Source: an uncultured Collinsella sp.
GTDB taxonomy: Bacteria > Actinomycetota > Coriobacteriia > Coriobacteriales > Coriobacteriaceae
NCBI GenBank assembly: GCA_900540995.1
Contig: UQHO01000034.1
Coordinates: forward strand, 1 to 23,431
Direction: 5' to 3'
DNA length: 23,431 nucleotides
Below, in pieces: positions 1 through 6,811 of this stretch (within the stretch, counting starts at the first letter, position 1; each line of letters begins with the position of its first letter). Under the pieces are notes generated by a model. It did no database searches, was not told the origin of the DNA, and saw only the letters and a list, made by a program, of their open reading frames with translations. A program made the translations under genes and the position numbers.

Positions 1-84
1 GTTTCCTGCTCTACAGTCCTGCTCACGACGGAGGCCACATTAAGTGGCCTCCTGTTCGTGCGGAACTCGCGATAAACCTAAGCC
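1..84. repeat. Structured repeat, copy 1 (left arm cut off by window start)
   Basis: The core at 5-73 is 69 nt, exactly as long as the core at 18258-18326, and matches it at most positions. Its central hairpin is GGAGGCCAC (30-38), loop ATTAA, GTGGCCTCC (44-52). The other copy has GGAGAGCAC/GTGCTCTCC, so the inner stem bases differ but pairing is kept. Bases 1-4 (GTTT) can pair with AAAC at 74-77, so the left flanking arm probably lies just before the window. A small hairpin with a CTCT loop follows near 92-107, comparable to the one after copy 2. Its function is unknown: it could be a non-coding RNA or a mobile palindromic element. Confidence 0.6.
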
Positions 85-212
85 GGTGTCCCCGCTCTCC
101 CGGGGCCTGGGGCTACTTGGTTGTCGCAAGCGGCTCGCTTTTCGGAACTGGGCTGATAGGCGTGCCTCAAAAAATCTACCCCAGTCGCTGTGTAAGGTGT
201 CTATAAAGAGCC

Positions 213-442
213 GTGGCCAAAAAACATCAAATATGAGTACTGATATTCTTTTAGTAGCAGTAATTTTGACCACATTTAAGGTGATTTGACGTGTCGATCG
301 AGCAGATAAGCTGCCGTATCTCCTCAAGTGTTCATTAAAGGAAGACCTTGATGCGAATAAATCTCATTAAGATCTTCTTTTATTAACCAAAATAATGTAG
401 CTACAACGGTAACAGTACTCATATTTGCCGTTTTTTGGCCAC
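213..442. repeat. Pair of inverted 30-nt repeats around an A+T-rich core
   Basis: Bases 213-242 and 413-442 are reverse complements at 28 of 30 positions. Each arm begins GTGGCCAAAAAAC and includes AAATATGAGTACTG. Weaker similarity continues inward for about 30 nt, so these look like two diverged copies of one repeat in opposite orientation. The roughly 170 bp between them is A+T-rich, unlike the surroundings, and holds no convincing gene. It could be a small non-autonomous mobile element or two insertions of a dispersed repeat. No transposase and no target-site duplication were seen. Confidence 0.55.
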
Positions 443-477
443 AGTCCTCCGGAGGGTCCTCGAAAATAGTCCCGAGC

Positions 478-506
478 CGGCACTTTAGGAACGTCCCTAA
501 GTGCCG
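478..506. other. Short hairpin
   Basis: CGGCACTT (478-485) pairs perfectly with AAGTGCCG (499-506). It lies just outside the inverted-repeat pair, in a stretch with no gene and no adjacent run of T, so it is not a clear terminator. Confidence 0.35.
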
Positions 507-510
507 ACAC

Positions 511-763
511 CGCGTCTGCCTGCGGTGGCCGCGCGCCGCTGCGTCGCTCCGCATCCTTGCGGGTTCGGATCCCTCCGCTTGGCGGCGTTGGCTCGATTTG
601 CTTGACGTGAGGGGCTCTTGGCTGGTGTGGGACGGAGGGATTCCGCGTCCGCCTGGTCGGCGGCCGCGCCCCGCTGCGTCGCTTCGCTCCTTGCGTGCTG
701 CGCTGGAAAACGCTTCGCGTTTCCTCAGCTCCGCACCCTTGCGGGTTCGAATTCCTCCGCTTG
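511..763. repeat. Two degenerate direct repeats (511-582 and 644-763)
   Basis: Both units begin CGCGTC(T/C)GCCT. They share a GGCCGCGC...CCGCTGCGTCGCT block and end in CTTGCGGGTTCG followed by CCTCCGCTTG. The second unit is longer because of an extra segment of about 47 nt that contains a small hairpin with arms near GGAAAACGC and GCGTTTCC. The shared 3' part resembles a tRNA T-arm (GGGTTCGAAT type) but does not fold into a whole tRNA. Reading frames run through this region only because it is GC-rich and repetitive, and I see no real protein there. Confidence 0.45.
628..643 (-). other. 16-bp copy of the tRNA-Gln 3' end
   Basis: TGGGACGGAGGGATTC at 628-643 is identical to 819-834, the acceptor-stem and T-arm end of tRNA-Gln, in the same orientation and 191 bp away. 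Such duplications arise when elements integrate at tRNA 3' ends. No integrase or other cargo lies between the copies, so this could be a scar or simply a repeat fragment. Confidence 0.35.
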
Positions 764-773
764 CCCACAAGAA

Positions 774-805
774 AGCGCCCTGGGCCGTTATGGGCTCAGG
801 GCGCT
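774..805 (-). terminator. Terminator after tRNA-Gln
   Basis: Read on the minus strand, AGCGCCCTG and CAGGGCGCT form a 9-bp stem followed by TTCTT. It begins about 10 nt after the encoded CCA end of tRNA-Gln, so it most likely ends that transcript. Confidence 0.7.
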
Positions 806-814
806 CAGTTTTAA

Positions 815-889
815 TGGCTGGGACGGAGGGATTCGAACCCCCAACAGCCGGCACCAAAAACCGGAGTTCTACCGTTGAACTACGTCCCA
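815..889 (-). tRNA. tRNA-Gln (anticodon TTG)
   Basis: On the minus strand a full cloverleaf can be drawn. The acceptor stem is TGGGACG/CGTCCCA. The D arm is GTTC/GAAC. The anticodon stem is CCGGT/GCCGG with loop TTTTGGT, placing TTG at positions 34-36. The T arm is GGGGG-TTCGAAT-CCCTC. The discriminator base is G and CCA is encoded (+ strand 815-817). TTG reads the glutamine codon CAA. The gene starts about 38 bp after the stop of the upstream peptidoglycan-binding gene, and a possible -10 (TAAACT) lies in that gap. Confidence 0.95.
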
Positions 890-927
890 ATGTGTGGTGT
901 TGCCCAAAAGCAACTCGTCTAGTTTAC

Positions 928-1833
928 CTAATCTGCGAGGGCATCGCAAACGCCGTCGAGTAGGCGTACGGCGAGCGTCTGCGCGTCGCTGGCCGTGAAG
1001 GTGCCGTTGTAGCGCGTCATGCCCGTGAGCTCAATGCGAATGCGAGCCGGCTTCTGTTGCGCGGCGACATTGGCGGTGCGGATGCGCTGGGCAAGGTTGT
1101 GGCACTCGGCGAGGGCAATCGTGGCGCGTGGCGCGGCGTCGGCGGGCAGCTCGTCGCTTGCGATCTCGAGCACCAGGTCAACGTCGGTTGGGACCTCGGA
1201 GTCGCAGAGCATCATGCCACTGTTGTCGGTCGTTGCCGTGGCAATATTCCACATGCGCGACGCAACACTGCGCGCGATGGGGTCCTCGCCGATAACGGCA
1301 ATCTGGAAGCGCTCGAGCACGTTGGCGGCGCGAGCAAAACCGATGCGGGACTCGGCTTCGGTGACCGAGGGCTTGCCCTCCCACACATGGTGCAGGCGGT
1401 TGATGTAGGCGTAGGTGTCCTGGAAGGCCATGCCGTCGGCAAACAGGCCGACATTTTCCTGGAACTGCTGCAGGGCGGCCTCGGTATGCGGACCAAAGTA
1501 GCCGTCGTCCTCGCCGCAGGCAAAGCCCAAAACGTTGAGAGCGCGCTGCAGGGCCTGCACATCGGCGCCATGGAAATTGGGCATGCGCAGATAGAGGGTG
1601 CGGTCGCCCAGCTTATACGAAGCGTCTACAAGGGCGCTCCAGCAGGGGATATCGACGGCATGACCGGCAGCAAGGCCGCTGTCGAGCCTGAAGGTGCTGA
1701 CGGCCTGCTCAGTGGTGGCTCCAAAGTACTTGTCGGTGACTTCGGCGGCATCAATCGTGTAGCCGAGCTGCAGGAGACGAGACTGCACGTCCTCGACGGC
1801 TGCTCCTTGCATGCCCGTTGTAATAGGTTCCAT
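928..1833 (-). CDS. Double peptidoglycan-binding-domain protein, CwlM-like
   Basis: A 301-residue protein with two PG_binding_1-type repeats, at about residues 6-68 and 83-148. Both show the family pattern of a hydrophobic helix, LGY or LGF, then FG..TE.A...F. No signal peptide or membrane segment is visible, so it is probably cytoplasmic. The C-terminal half (about 160-301) is alpha/beta-like but lacks the zinc-binding His and Glu expected of an Amidase_3 enzyme. The two-repeat layout resembles actinobacterial CwlM, a cytoplasmic regulator of peptidoglycan precursor synthesis with an amidase-like C-terminus. That relation is inferred and the C-terminal domain is not assigned with confidence. 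The ATG start at 1833 has AAAGGGG upstream at a suitable distance. It lies downstream of the polyprenyl synthase gene on the same strand, with a 138-bp gap. Confidence 0.75.
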   Translation of the reverse strand: MEPITTGMQGAAVEDVQSRLLQLGYTIDAAEVTDKYFGATTEQAVSTFRLDSGLAAGHAVDIPCWSALVDASYKLGDRTLYLRMPNFHGADVQALQRALNVLGFACGEDDGYFGPHTEAALQQFQENVGLFADGMAFQDTYAYINRLHHVWEGKPSVTEAESRIGFARAANVLERFQIAVIGEDPIARSVASRMWNIATATTDNSGMMLCDSEVPTDVDLVLEIASDELPADAAPRATIALAECHNLAQRIRTANVAAQQKPARIRIELTGMTRYNGTFTASDAQTLAVRLLDGVCDALAD

Positions 1834-1920
1834 GAACGAACCCCTTTCGGCGTACCATTCGTACTATTTGAGCGTCTGTCGGATAGACAACGCAAAGGGA
1901 TGCATAAACATGCACCCAAC

Positions 1921-1926
1921 AGTGTA
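1921..1926 (-). promoter_or_regulatory. Possible extended -10 of the peptidoglycan-binding gene
   Basis: The minus strand reads TGCTACACT here, an extended -10 motif, about 88 bp upstream of the ATG at 1833. No good -35 is visible. It would let the gene be transcribed separately from the polyprenyl synthase gene. Confidence 0.3.
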
Positions 1927-1971
1927 GCAAGTTGTGCCTAAATACGCTGCTGACAGGTTTTATAACCCCCG

Positions 1972-2997
1972 TTAGTTAAGGCGCTCCACAAAGAAATCTG
2001 CCATGGAGAGGAACAGCTCGCGTGCGTGCGGATCAAGCTCAACGTTCTCGATGGCCGCTTTGGCCTTAGCGGTCAGGTCGAGCGCGTAAGTGTGGGCGTA
2101 ATCGATGGAGCCGGTTTCCTGGAAGATCTCCACGGCGCGTGCGAGCTGCGCGGGATCATCGGTGCCCGAGGAAAGAATCGCCTCGACCTCGTCGTGGTGG
2201 CGCTCATCAGAGAGGGCGTGTACGGCGACAAGCGTGCGCTTGCCCTCGGTGATGTCGGTGCGGAAGTCCTTGTTGGCGGCTTCCTTAGTGCCGACAAGGT
2301 TGAGCAGGTCGTCCTGAATCTGAAAGGCAAGGCCCGTGTGCAGGCCAAAGGCGCGCAGCGCTTCGATTTGCTTATCGCTGCCGCCGCCAATAATGGCTCC
2401 GGCGGCAAGTGGCGTGGCTCCGCTGTAAAACGCGGTCTTGTGCGTCGCCATGTCCAAGTAGTCATCAACCGAGATATCAAAGCGCCCGTCACGGACCCAA
2501 CCCAGGTCGAGCGCTTGACCCTCGATGGTGCGGACGATCATCTCGGTAAGCTCGTGGAGCACGCGCAGCTTCACGTCGGACTCCAGCGTGGGGTCGTCGA
2601 GAACCGTCTTGGTGACCATGGTGAGCGCCAAGTCGCCACAATTGATGGCAAGGCCCGTGCCCTCGGTAAGGTGCATGCAGGGCTTGCCTCGACGAAGCTG
2701 TCCGTTGTCGGCGATGTCATCGTGGATCAGCGCGCCCGACTGGAAATGCTCGATAGCTGCCGCGGCGCTGCGGGCGCTCTCAAAGCTACCGCCCACTGCG
2801 GTCGCGGCGAGCATGCAGATAAGCGGGCGGTGGCGCTTGCCGGCGTTGGCCGTAAAAGCCGAGAGCGGCGCGTACAGGTAGCGCTCGATATCGGCAGAGG
2901 TCACCTGTCCGTCAAAGAACGTGGCCAGATAGTCGTTAATCTGGTCAAAGTGTTGGGCTAAAAAGCTGGTAAACGGACTGGACACGGGTTCTCGCAT
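1972..2997 (-). CDS. trans-Polyprenyl diphosphate synthase
   Basis: A 341-residue isoprenyl chain-elongating enzyme that condenses isopentenyl diphosphate onto an allylic diphosphate. Counting from the ATG at 2997, the GKRHRP motif is at 53-58, the first Asp-rich motif DDIAD at 93-97 followed by GQLRRGK, EGQ at 159-161, and the second motif FQIQDDLLN at 225-233, with Asn in place of the usual last Asp. The length fits the short- to medium-chain family. The sequence does not fix product length; a quinone side chain or geranylgeranyl product are both possible. An in-frame upstream ATG at 3036 would add 13 residues. I prefer 2997 because family members begin close to this point, but both ribosome sites are weak. 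Confidence 0.88.
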   Translation of the reverse strand: MREPVSSPFTSFLAQHFDQINDYLATFFDGQVTSADIERYLYAPLSAFTANAGKRHRPLICMLAATAVGGSFESARSAAAAIEHFQSGALIHDDIADNGQLRRGKPCMHLTEGTGLAINCGDLALTMVTKTVLDDPTLESDVKLRVLHELTEMIVRTIEGQALDLGWVRDGRFDISVDDYLDMATHKTAFYSGATPLAAGAIIGGGSDKQIEALRAFGLHTGLAFQIQDDLLNLVGTKEAANKDFRTDITEGKRTLVAVHALSDERHHDEVEAILSSGTDDPAQLARAVEIFQETGSIDYAHTYALDLTAKAKAAIENVELDPHARELFLSMADFFVERLN

Positions 2998-3110
2998 TCT
3001 TTCTGAGGTTGCATTGGTGCAATATGCAGACAACATATTGCCACATCAGGGTGTTTGGCGCGGCAGTTTTGGCGATTTAGGACAACGGGCGTGCGTTTGA
3101 TGGAGCGCGC

Positions 3111-5561
3111 CTAAATCAGCCTAAAATGCTCGAGCGCCGCAACGACACCGTCGTGATCGACGGTGTCGGTCACGTAATCGGCCTTATCCTTGAGATAGTC
3201 CGGCGCATTGCCCATGGCGATACCGACATCGACGGCGTTCATCAGCGAGACGTCATTGCTGGCGTCGCCGATGCCGTATACGGTTCCGTGGTGGGGATCG
3301 AGGGCGTCGAGTACAGACTGGATGCCCCCGCGCTTCGTGCATTCGCGGGGCGAGATTTCGGTTACCTCGAGTTCGAGCTCGTTAAAGCACAGCAGCGGCT
3401 CAAGTGCCTTATCTTGAGCGATGTGGTTGGCGAGCGATGTAGACATCAAGATCTTGTAGACACTGTAATGTTGCAGCTGCGTGACTGCGTCGCCCAGGGT
3501 GCGCGCGTATCCGGGAGCATCGGGGGCATCGGCACTCATGCGCACGACGCCGTTGAGGCCCTCAAAGCGGATGACCTCGCCCGATTGCTCAAGGTAGGGG
3601 GCAAGACGCTGCAGCATACCGGGCGTCATCGACAGATCGCGAATTGCGTGTCCGTTGATCTCGGCGTAACCGCCCGCAAGACAGACGATGCCGGTCCAGG
3701 GCAGCTCAAGAAGTTTGGGGTGGATGCAGCTGAGGGTACGTCCCGTGCAGATAAAGGCCATGTTGCCGTTGGCGACAAACTCGCTGATTGCCTGCGAAAC
3801 CGCCTCGTTGGGATAGGGGGAGAGGTCCCGCTCGTCTTCGGGAAGGTCTTGGGCGAGCCTGGGGTCTTGCCAGGCGAGCGTTCCGTCGATATCGAAGAAG
3901 CAGATATCGCCGTGCTTATGGGCTGCGCTGGCGACAGGGGAGGCCGAGGTGGTGGGCGCAAATCCCGGCTCGAGGCCCATGATCTGGTCAAAATGCTCTT
4001 TAACGCGGGGAACGGAGATGCCGATGATCACCTGGGCGGTCTTGCCCGTAATGATGAGGCCCTTGGCGCCCACCGCGACAAACGACGCGTTATCTGCAAC
4101 GATGGAAGGGTCTGCGACCTCGACGCGCAGACGCGTGGCGCAGTTGGTTGCGCCCACGATATTGCCAACGCCACCTAAAAGCTGAATTACCCGCTCAGCG
4201 AGGACGTGATCTTGATCGGATCGACTATCGACCTCGTCATTGGGGGATTGCTCTTTGGCAAAGTCGTTTCCCGTTAAACAATCGATTGCCGCGCGATTGG
4301 CGACATGATCCTCGCGGCCCGGTGTCTTAAGGTCATAGACCAAGATGAGTGCTCGAAAACTAACAAAAAAGATGAGGCTAAAGGCAAGGCCGATACCGAG
4401 TGCCAAAAGATAGGCACCGGCATGCATTCGCATGAGTGGGATGAAGTTGAAGGCCGTCATTTCCATGAGACCGCCCGAGAAGATGCCGACGATACCGAAG
4501 AAGTTCATGGTCATGGCAAGGCAGGAGGATAGGACGGCGTAGAGCAAAAAGAGTCCAGGATAGGTGAACATAAAGAGAAACTCGAGCGGCTCGGTGACAC
4601 CGCAGACCACCGAGGCGACGATGGCGGGCAAAAGGATGACCTTAAGGCCGGCGCGGCGTTCGGGTTTGGCGGTGAAATAGAATGCTGCCGCGATGGCGGG
4701 AAGGCCAAAGAGCTTGCCCCAGCCGGTGGCGGTAAAACCTGCCCAGGGCGCAAGTTCATTTAAAGGGCGCGTGCTATGGGAGAGAATGGGGAGTAGGTTG
4801 GTCCACGTGGCGTAAATACCGTCGTGAATGACCAGATTGTCGTAATAGATGGGCATATAGAGCAGGTGGTGCAGCCCCATGGGCTCGAGTGCTCGCTCCA
4901 AAAACACAAAGATGCCCACGCCGAAGGGGCCGACGCCCGCAAGTGCGTGGCGCAGCGTTTCGGTTACAGCGTATGCGAAGGGCACGATGGCGGCCGAGAT
5001 GGCGGCAAGGGCAAACACGGCAAAAAAGCTGATGAGGTAGACCAGCGAGGAACCCGAGAAGGTGCCGAGCCAATCGGGAACCTTGGCATCGTAGAAGCGG
5101 TCATGGATGGCGACGACGGTTGCCGATACCGCCAGCGGGCCGATAATGCCGGTGTCGAGCGTCTTGATGCCGTCGATGACGGTGATACCGCTGGCGGGGG
5201 TCAAAGATGATGGGTACTTAAGCCCAAGGTTGTCTCCGCTCAGCTTAATGATCTCGCTCAAAAAGAAGCAATAGGCAAAATAGGCCACGAGCGCCTCGAG
5301 GCAGCAGCGTGCCGGTTGCTTTTGGGCAAGACCGATAGGCAGCGCTACGGCAAAAAGGAGCGGGAGACGTTTAAAGACCGTCCACGAGCCGCGCTGGATG
5401 ATGGTCCAGAAAACGTACCAAGGGGTTCCGTATACGGCGAGGTCACCGACGATGTCTACGGTCGTGGCGAGGGCGGAGATGCCGACCATGAGGCCTGATA
5501 TAGAAAACAGCATGGCGGGCGCGAACATGGCTCCGCCAAAACGTTGGATTTTCTGCAGCAT
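3111..5561 (-). CDS. PTS EIIC-EIIB transporter fused to a C-terminal HAD phosphatase
   Basis: An 816-residue, three-part membrane protein. Residues about 1-400 are a glucose/alpha-glucoside-type EIIC with about ten hydrophobic segments, the start MLQKIQRFGGAMFAPA and the GVTEPLEF substrate motif (E324). Residues about 445-530 are EIIB with the phosphocysteine motif NCATRLR (C474). From about 550 to the end is a Cof-type HAD domain with DIDGTL (D557, D559), CTGRT, a conserved Lys in the TKRGG segment, and GDASND (D766, D770), so all four catalytic motifs are intact. No EIIA domain is present, so phosphate must come from a separate EIIA. The start at 5561 is chosen because GGAAGG lies 7 nt upstream; an ATG at 5597 lacks this. 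The gene is divergent from a TreR-like regulator with operators between them. An alpha-glucoside such as maltose or trehalose is the likely substrate, and the HAD domain may dephosphorylate the imported sugar phosphate. Both are inferences. Confidence 0.9.
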   Translation of the reverse strand: MLQKIQRFGGAMFAPAMLFSISGLMVGISALATTVDIVGDLAVYGTPWYVFWTIIQRGSWTVFKRLPLLFAVALPIGLAQKQPARCCLEALVAYFAYCFFLSEIIKLSGDNLGLKYPSSLTPASGITVIDGIKTLDTGIIGPLAVSATVVAIHDRFYDAKVPDWLGTFSGSSLVYLISFFAVFALAAISAAIVPFAYAVTETLRHALAGVGPFGVGIFVFLERALEPMGLHHLLYMPIYYDNLVIHDGIYATWTNLLPILSHSTRPLNELAPWAGFTATGWGKLFGLPAIAAAFYFTAKPERRAGLKVILLPAIVASVVCGVTEPLEFLFMFTYPGLFLLYAVLSSCLAMTMNFFGIVGIFSGGLMEMTAFNFIPLMRMHAGAYLLALGIGLAFSLIFFVSFRALILVYDLKTPGREDHVANRAAIDCLTGNDFAKEQSPNDEVDSRSDQDHVLAERVIQLLGGVGNIVGATNCATRLRVEVADPSIVADNASFVAVGAKGLIITGKTAQVIIGISVPRVKEHFDQIMGLEPGFAPTTSASPVASAAHKHGDICFFDIDGTLAWQDPRLAQDLPEDERDLSPYPNEAVSQAISEFVANGNMAFICTGRTLSCIHPKLLELPWTGIVCLAGGYAEINGHAIRDLSMTPGMLQRLAPYLEQSGEVIRFEGLNGVVRMSADAPDAPGYARTLGDAVTQLQHYSVYKILMSTSLANHIAQDKALEPLLCFNELELEVTEISPRECTKRGGIQSVLDALDPHHGTVYGIGDASNDVSLMNAVDVGIAMGNAPDYLKDKADYVTDTVDHDGVVAALEHFRLI

Positions 5562-5599
5562 AATATGCCTTCCGGATGCAACATGCTGTGCGAGCAAGA

Positions 5600-5624
5600 A
5601 CGTTTAAACAATGAACTCATTGTA
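5600..5624 (-). promoter_or_regulatory. PTS promoter -10 with GntR operator site 1
   Basis: The minus strand has TACAAT (+ strand 5619-5624) as a likely -10. The 12-mer at 5600-5611, ACGTTTAAACAA, matches the shared palindrome TTGTTTAAACAA at 10 of 12 positions and has a perfect GTTTAAAC core. It lies at about the expected transcription start, so binding would block the PTS gene. No convincing -35 was found. Confidence 0.55.
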
Positions 5625-5721
5625 GAGGACTGGCTGCTTGCCGCATTGACGGTTTTGATTCGGTCCGATTTGGGTTTCGGGGGAACCGTCGACGGTAAAT
5701 AATCCGTGCTTTACCGATAAT

Positions 5722-5733
5722 CGGTTTAAACAA
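5722..5733. promoter_or_regulatory. GntR operator site 2, at the regulator's own promoter
   Basis: CGGTTTAAACAA matches the shared palindrome at 10 of 12 positions. A possible -10 (TGCTAT, 5744-5749) lies 10 bp downstream, which would put the operator over the -35 region of the regulator gene and suggests autorepression. Confidence 0.55.
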
Positions 5734-5785
5734 CTTTAAGAAATGCTATCGTGCCTAGCCATACATATTCATTAGAGGTGAAATC

Positions 5786-6505
5786 ATGCCAAAAGCGATT
5801 TACGAAGGAATCTACCGCGAGATCCGTTCGCGCATCATCAACGGGACCTATGCGTTTCAGGAGATGCTGCCAACCGAAGCCGAGCTGACCGCGGAGTTTG
5901 GCTGCACGCGCAATACCGTTCGACGCGCCTTGAGCATGCTGGCCGACCAGATGTTTGTGCAGCCTATACACGGCAAGGGCGTGCGCGTTATTTGGCTTAA
6001 GGGCGAAACCGATATGCTGGGCGCACTCGAAGAGGTTGAGTCGTTTGGCGAGTTCGCAAAACGCAACAATGCCGTCGCATCGACCGAGGTCAAGTCTTTT
6101 GAACATTTGATTTGCACTGAGCAACTCTCTCGTCGCCTGGGCTTTAAGGTGGGCGAGGAGCTGATTCGCGTCGTGCGTGTCCGAAGCCTCAACGGCAGCG
6201 CGCGCCAAGTGGACCACGGCTACTTTTTGGCGTCGATCGCCAAGGGCCTGACCCCCGAGATCGCGGCGGATTCTATCTACGGCTATCTGGAGCACAAGCG
6301 CGGCATCAAAGTGATGGCGAGCCGCCGTACGGTGAGTGTCGAGCTCGCCAACGATGAGGACTGCAGCTATCTGGACCTTGGCAAGTACAACTGCGTCGCC
6401 GTTATGGAGAGCCAGTCGTACACCTCGGACGGCATCTTGTTCGAGGTCACGCATGCCCGCACACACCCCGAGATCTTCCATTACCGCGTCAATTCCAAGC
6501 GATAG
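5786..6505 (+). CDS. GntR/HutC-family transcriptional regulator, TreR-like
   Basis: A 239-residue regulator. Residues about 3-70 are a GntR winged helix-turn-helix (IYREIRSRIINGTY, LPTEAEL, TRNTVRRAL, HGKGVRV). Residues about 90-235 are a UTRA effector-binding domain. The spacing and the ending, LFEVTHARTHPEIFHYR, resemble TreR repressors, which sense sugar phosphates such as trehalose-6-phosphate. The start is well placed after AGAGGTG. It is divergent from the PTS gene and upstream of an ABC sugar importer. Five palindromes resembling the Bacillus TreR site TTGTATATACAA lie at promoters in this locus, so this protein is the obvious candidate to bind them. The true effector is unknown; a phosphorylated alpha-glucoside delivered by the PTS is likely. 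Confidence 0.88.
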   Translation: MPKAIYEGIYREIRSRIINGTYAFQEMLPTEAELTAEFGCTRNTVRRALSMLADQMFVQPIHGKGVRVIWLKGETDMLGALEEVESFGEFAKRNNAVASTEVKSFEHLICTEQLSRRLGFKVGEELIRVVRVRSLNGSARQVDHGYFLASIAKGLTPEIAADSIYGYLEHKRGIKVMASRRTVSVELANDEDCSYLDLGKYNCVAVMESQSYTSDGILFEVTHARTHPEIFHYRVNSKR

Positions 6506-6547
6506 CCGGCTAGCTCGCAGCCTGACGAGACTCATGCCCTCAAAGCG

Positions 6548-6594
6548 AAAACGCCCGGTCAAACCGACGATGCATCGGCTTGATCGGGCGTTTT
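6548..6594 (+). terminator. Terminator after the GntR gene
   Basis: A long hairpin with outer arms AAAACGCCCG and CGGGCGTTTT extends inward to about 20 bp with a few G-T pairs, ending in TTTTCTCT. It starts 42 bp after the GntR stop. The A-run on the left arm means it could also act from the other strand. Confidence 0.85.
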
Positions 6595-6616
6595 CTCTGC
6601 ATTCGATAACAAATAA

Positions 6617-6628
6617 TTGTTTATACAA
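6617..6628. promoter_or_regulatory. GntR operator site 3, upstream of the ABC operon
   Basis: TTGTTTATACAA differs from the known TreR consensus TTGTATATACAA at one position and from a perfect TTGTTTAAACAA palindrome at one position. Its centre is 75 bp upstream of site 4, about seven helical turns, which would allow looping or cooperative binding. Confidence 0.6.
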
Positions 6629-6691
6629 AACTTGTCAAGTATCAAGTCGAAATTACCGTTCACCGAAGTTTTTCTACCGCTCTAGTAATAC

Positions 6692-6703
6692 TTGTTCAAA
6701 CAA
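6692..6703. promoter_or_regulatory. GntR operator site 4, over the ABC operon -35
   Basis: TTGTTCAAACAA matches the shared palindrome at 11 of 12 positions. It overlaps the proposed -35 of the importer operon, a position typical for repression. Confidence 0.6.
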
Positions 6704-6723
6704 CTAGCCAAATAGCGTATTGT
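6695..6723 (+). promoter_or_regulatory. Likely promoter of the ABC sugar importer operon
   Basis: TTCAAA (6695-6700) and TATTGT (6718-6723) are separated by 17 bp, each matching the sigma-70 consensus at 4 of 6 positions. Transcription would start near 6730, giving a leader of about 80 nt. Confidence 0.45.
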
Positions 6724-6737
6724 ACAAGTCAGCAAAA

Positions 6738-6788
6738 GGGGCAAAGTCCCCGAGCCAATCTCCGAAGGCGGCGGCAAAGGGTGCCGCC
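6738..6788 (+). other. Two hairpins in the leader of the binding-protein mRNA
   Basis: GGGG/CCCC (6738-6751) and GGCGGC/GCCGCC (6767-6788) lie between the promoter and the ribosome site (GGGTGG, 6800-6805). They may stabilise the leader or affect initiation. No known riboswitch was recognised. Confidence 0.3.
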
Positions 6789-6811
6789 ACGGTGTGAAAG
6801 GGTGGATTGTA

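Noticed and set aside
213..442. Insertion sequence
   Set aside because: Only about 230 bp with no transposase frame, so at most a non-autonomous element.
324..963. Several overlapping open frames on both strands rich in Arg, Pro and Gly
   Set aside because: They run through tRNA-Gln and GC-rich direct repeats, have no ribosome sites or domains, and vary with frame as expected for repeats.
3074..3117. Possible terminator after the PTS-HAD gene (GATTTAGG with CCTAAATC)
   Set aside because: The 8-bp stem overlaps the stop codon, has a long loop and no T-run on the minus strand, so it is too weak to call.
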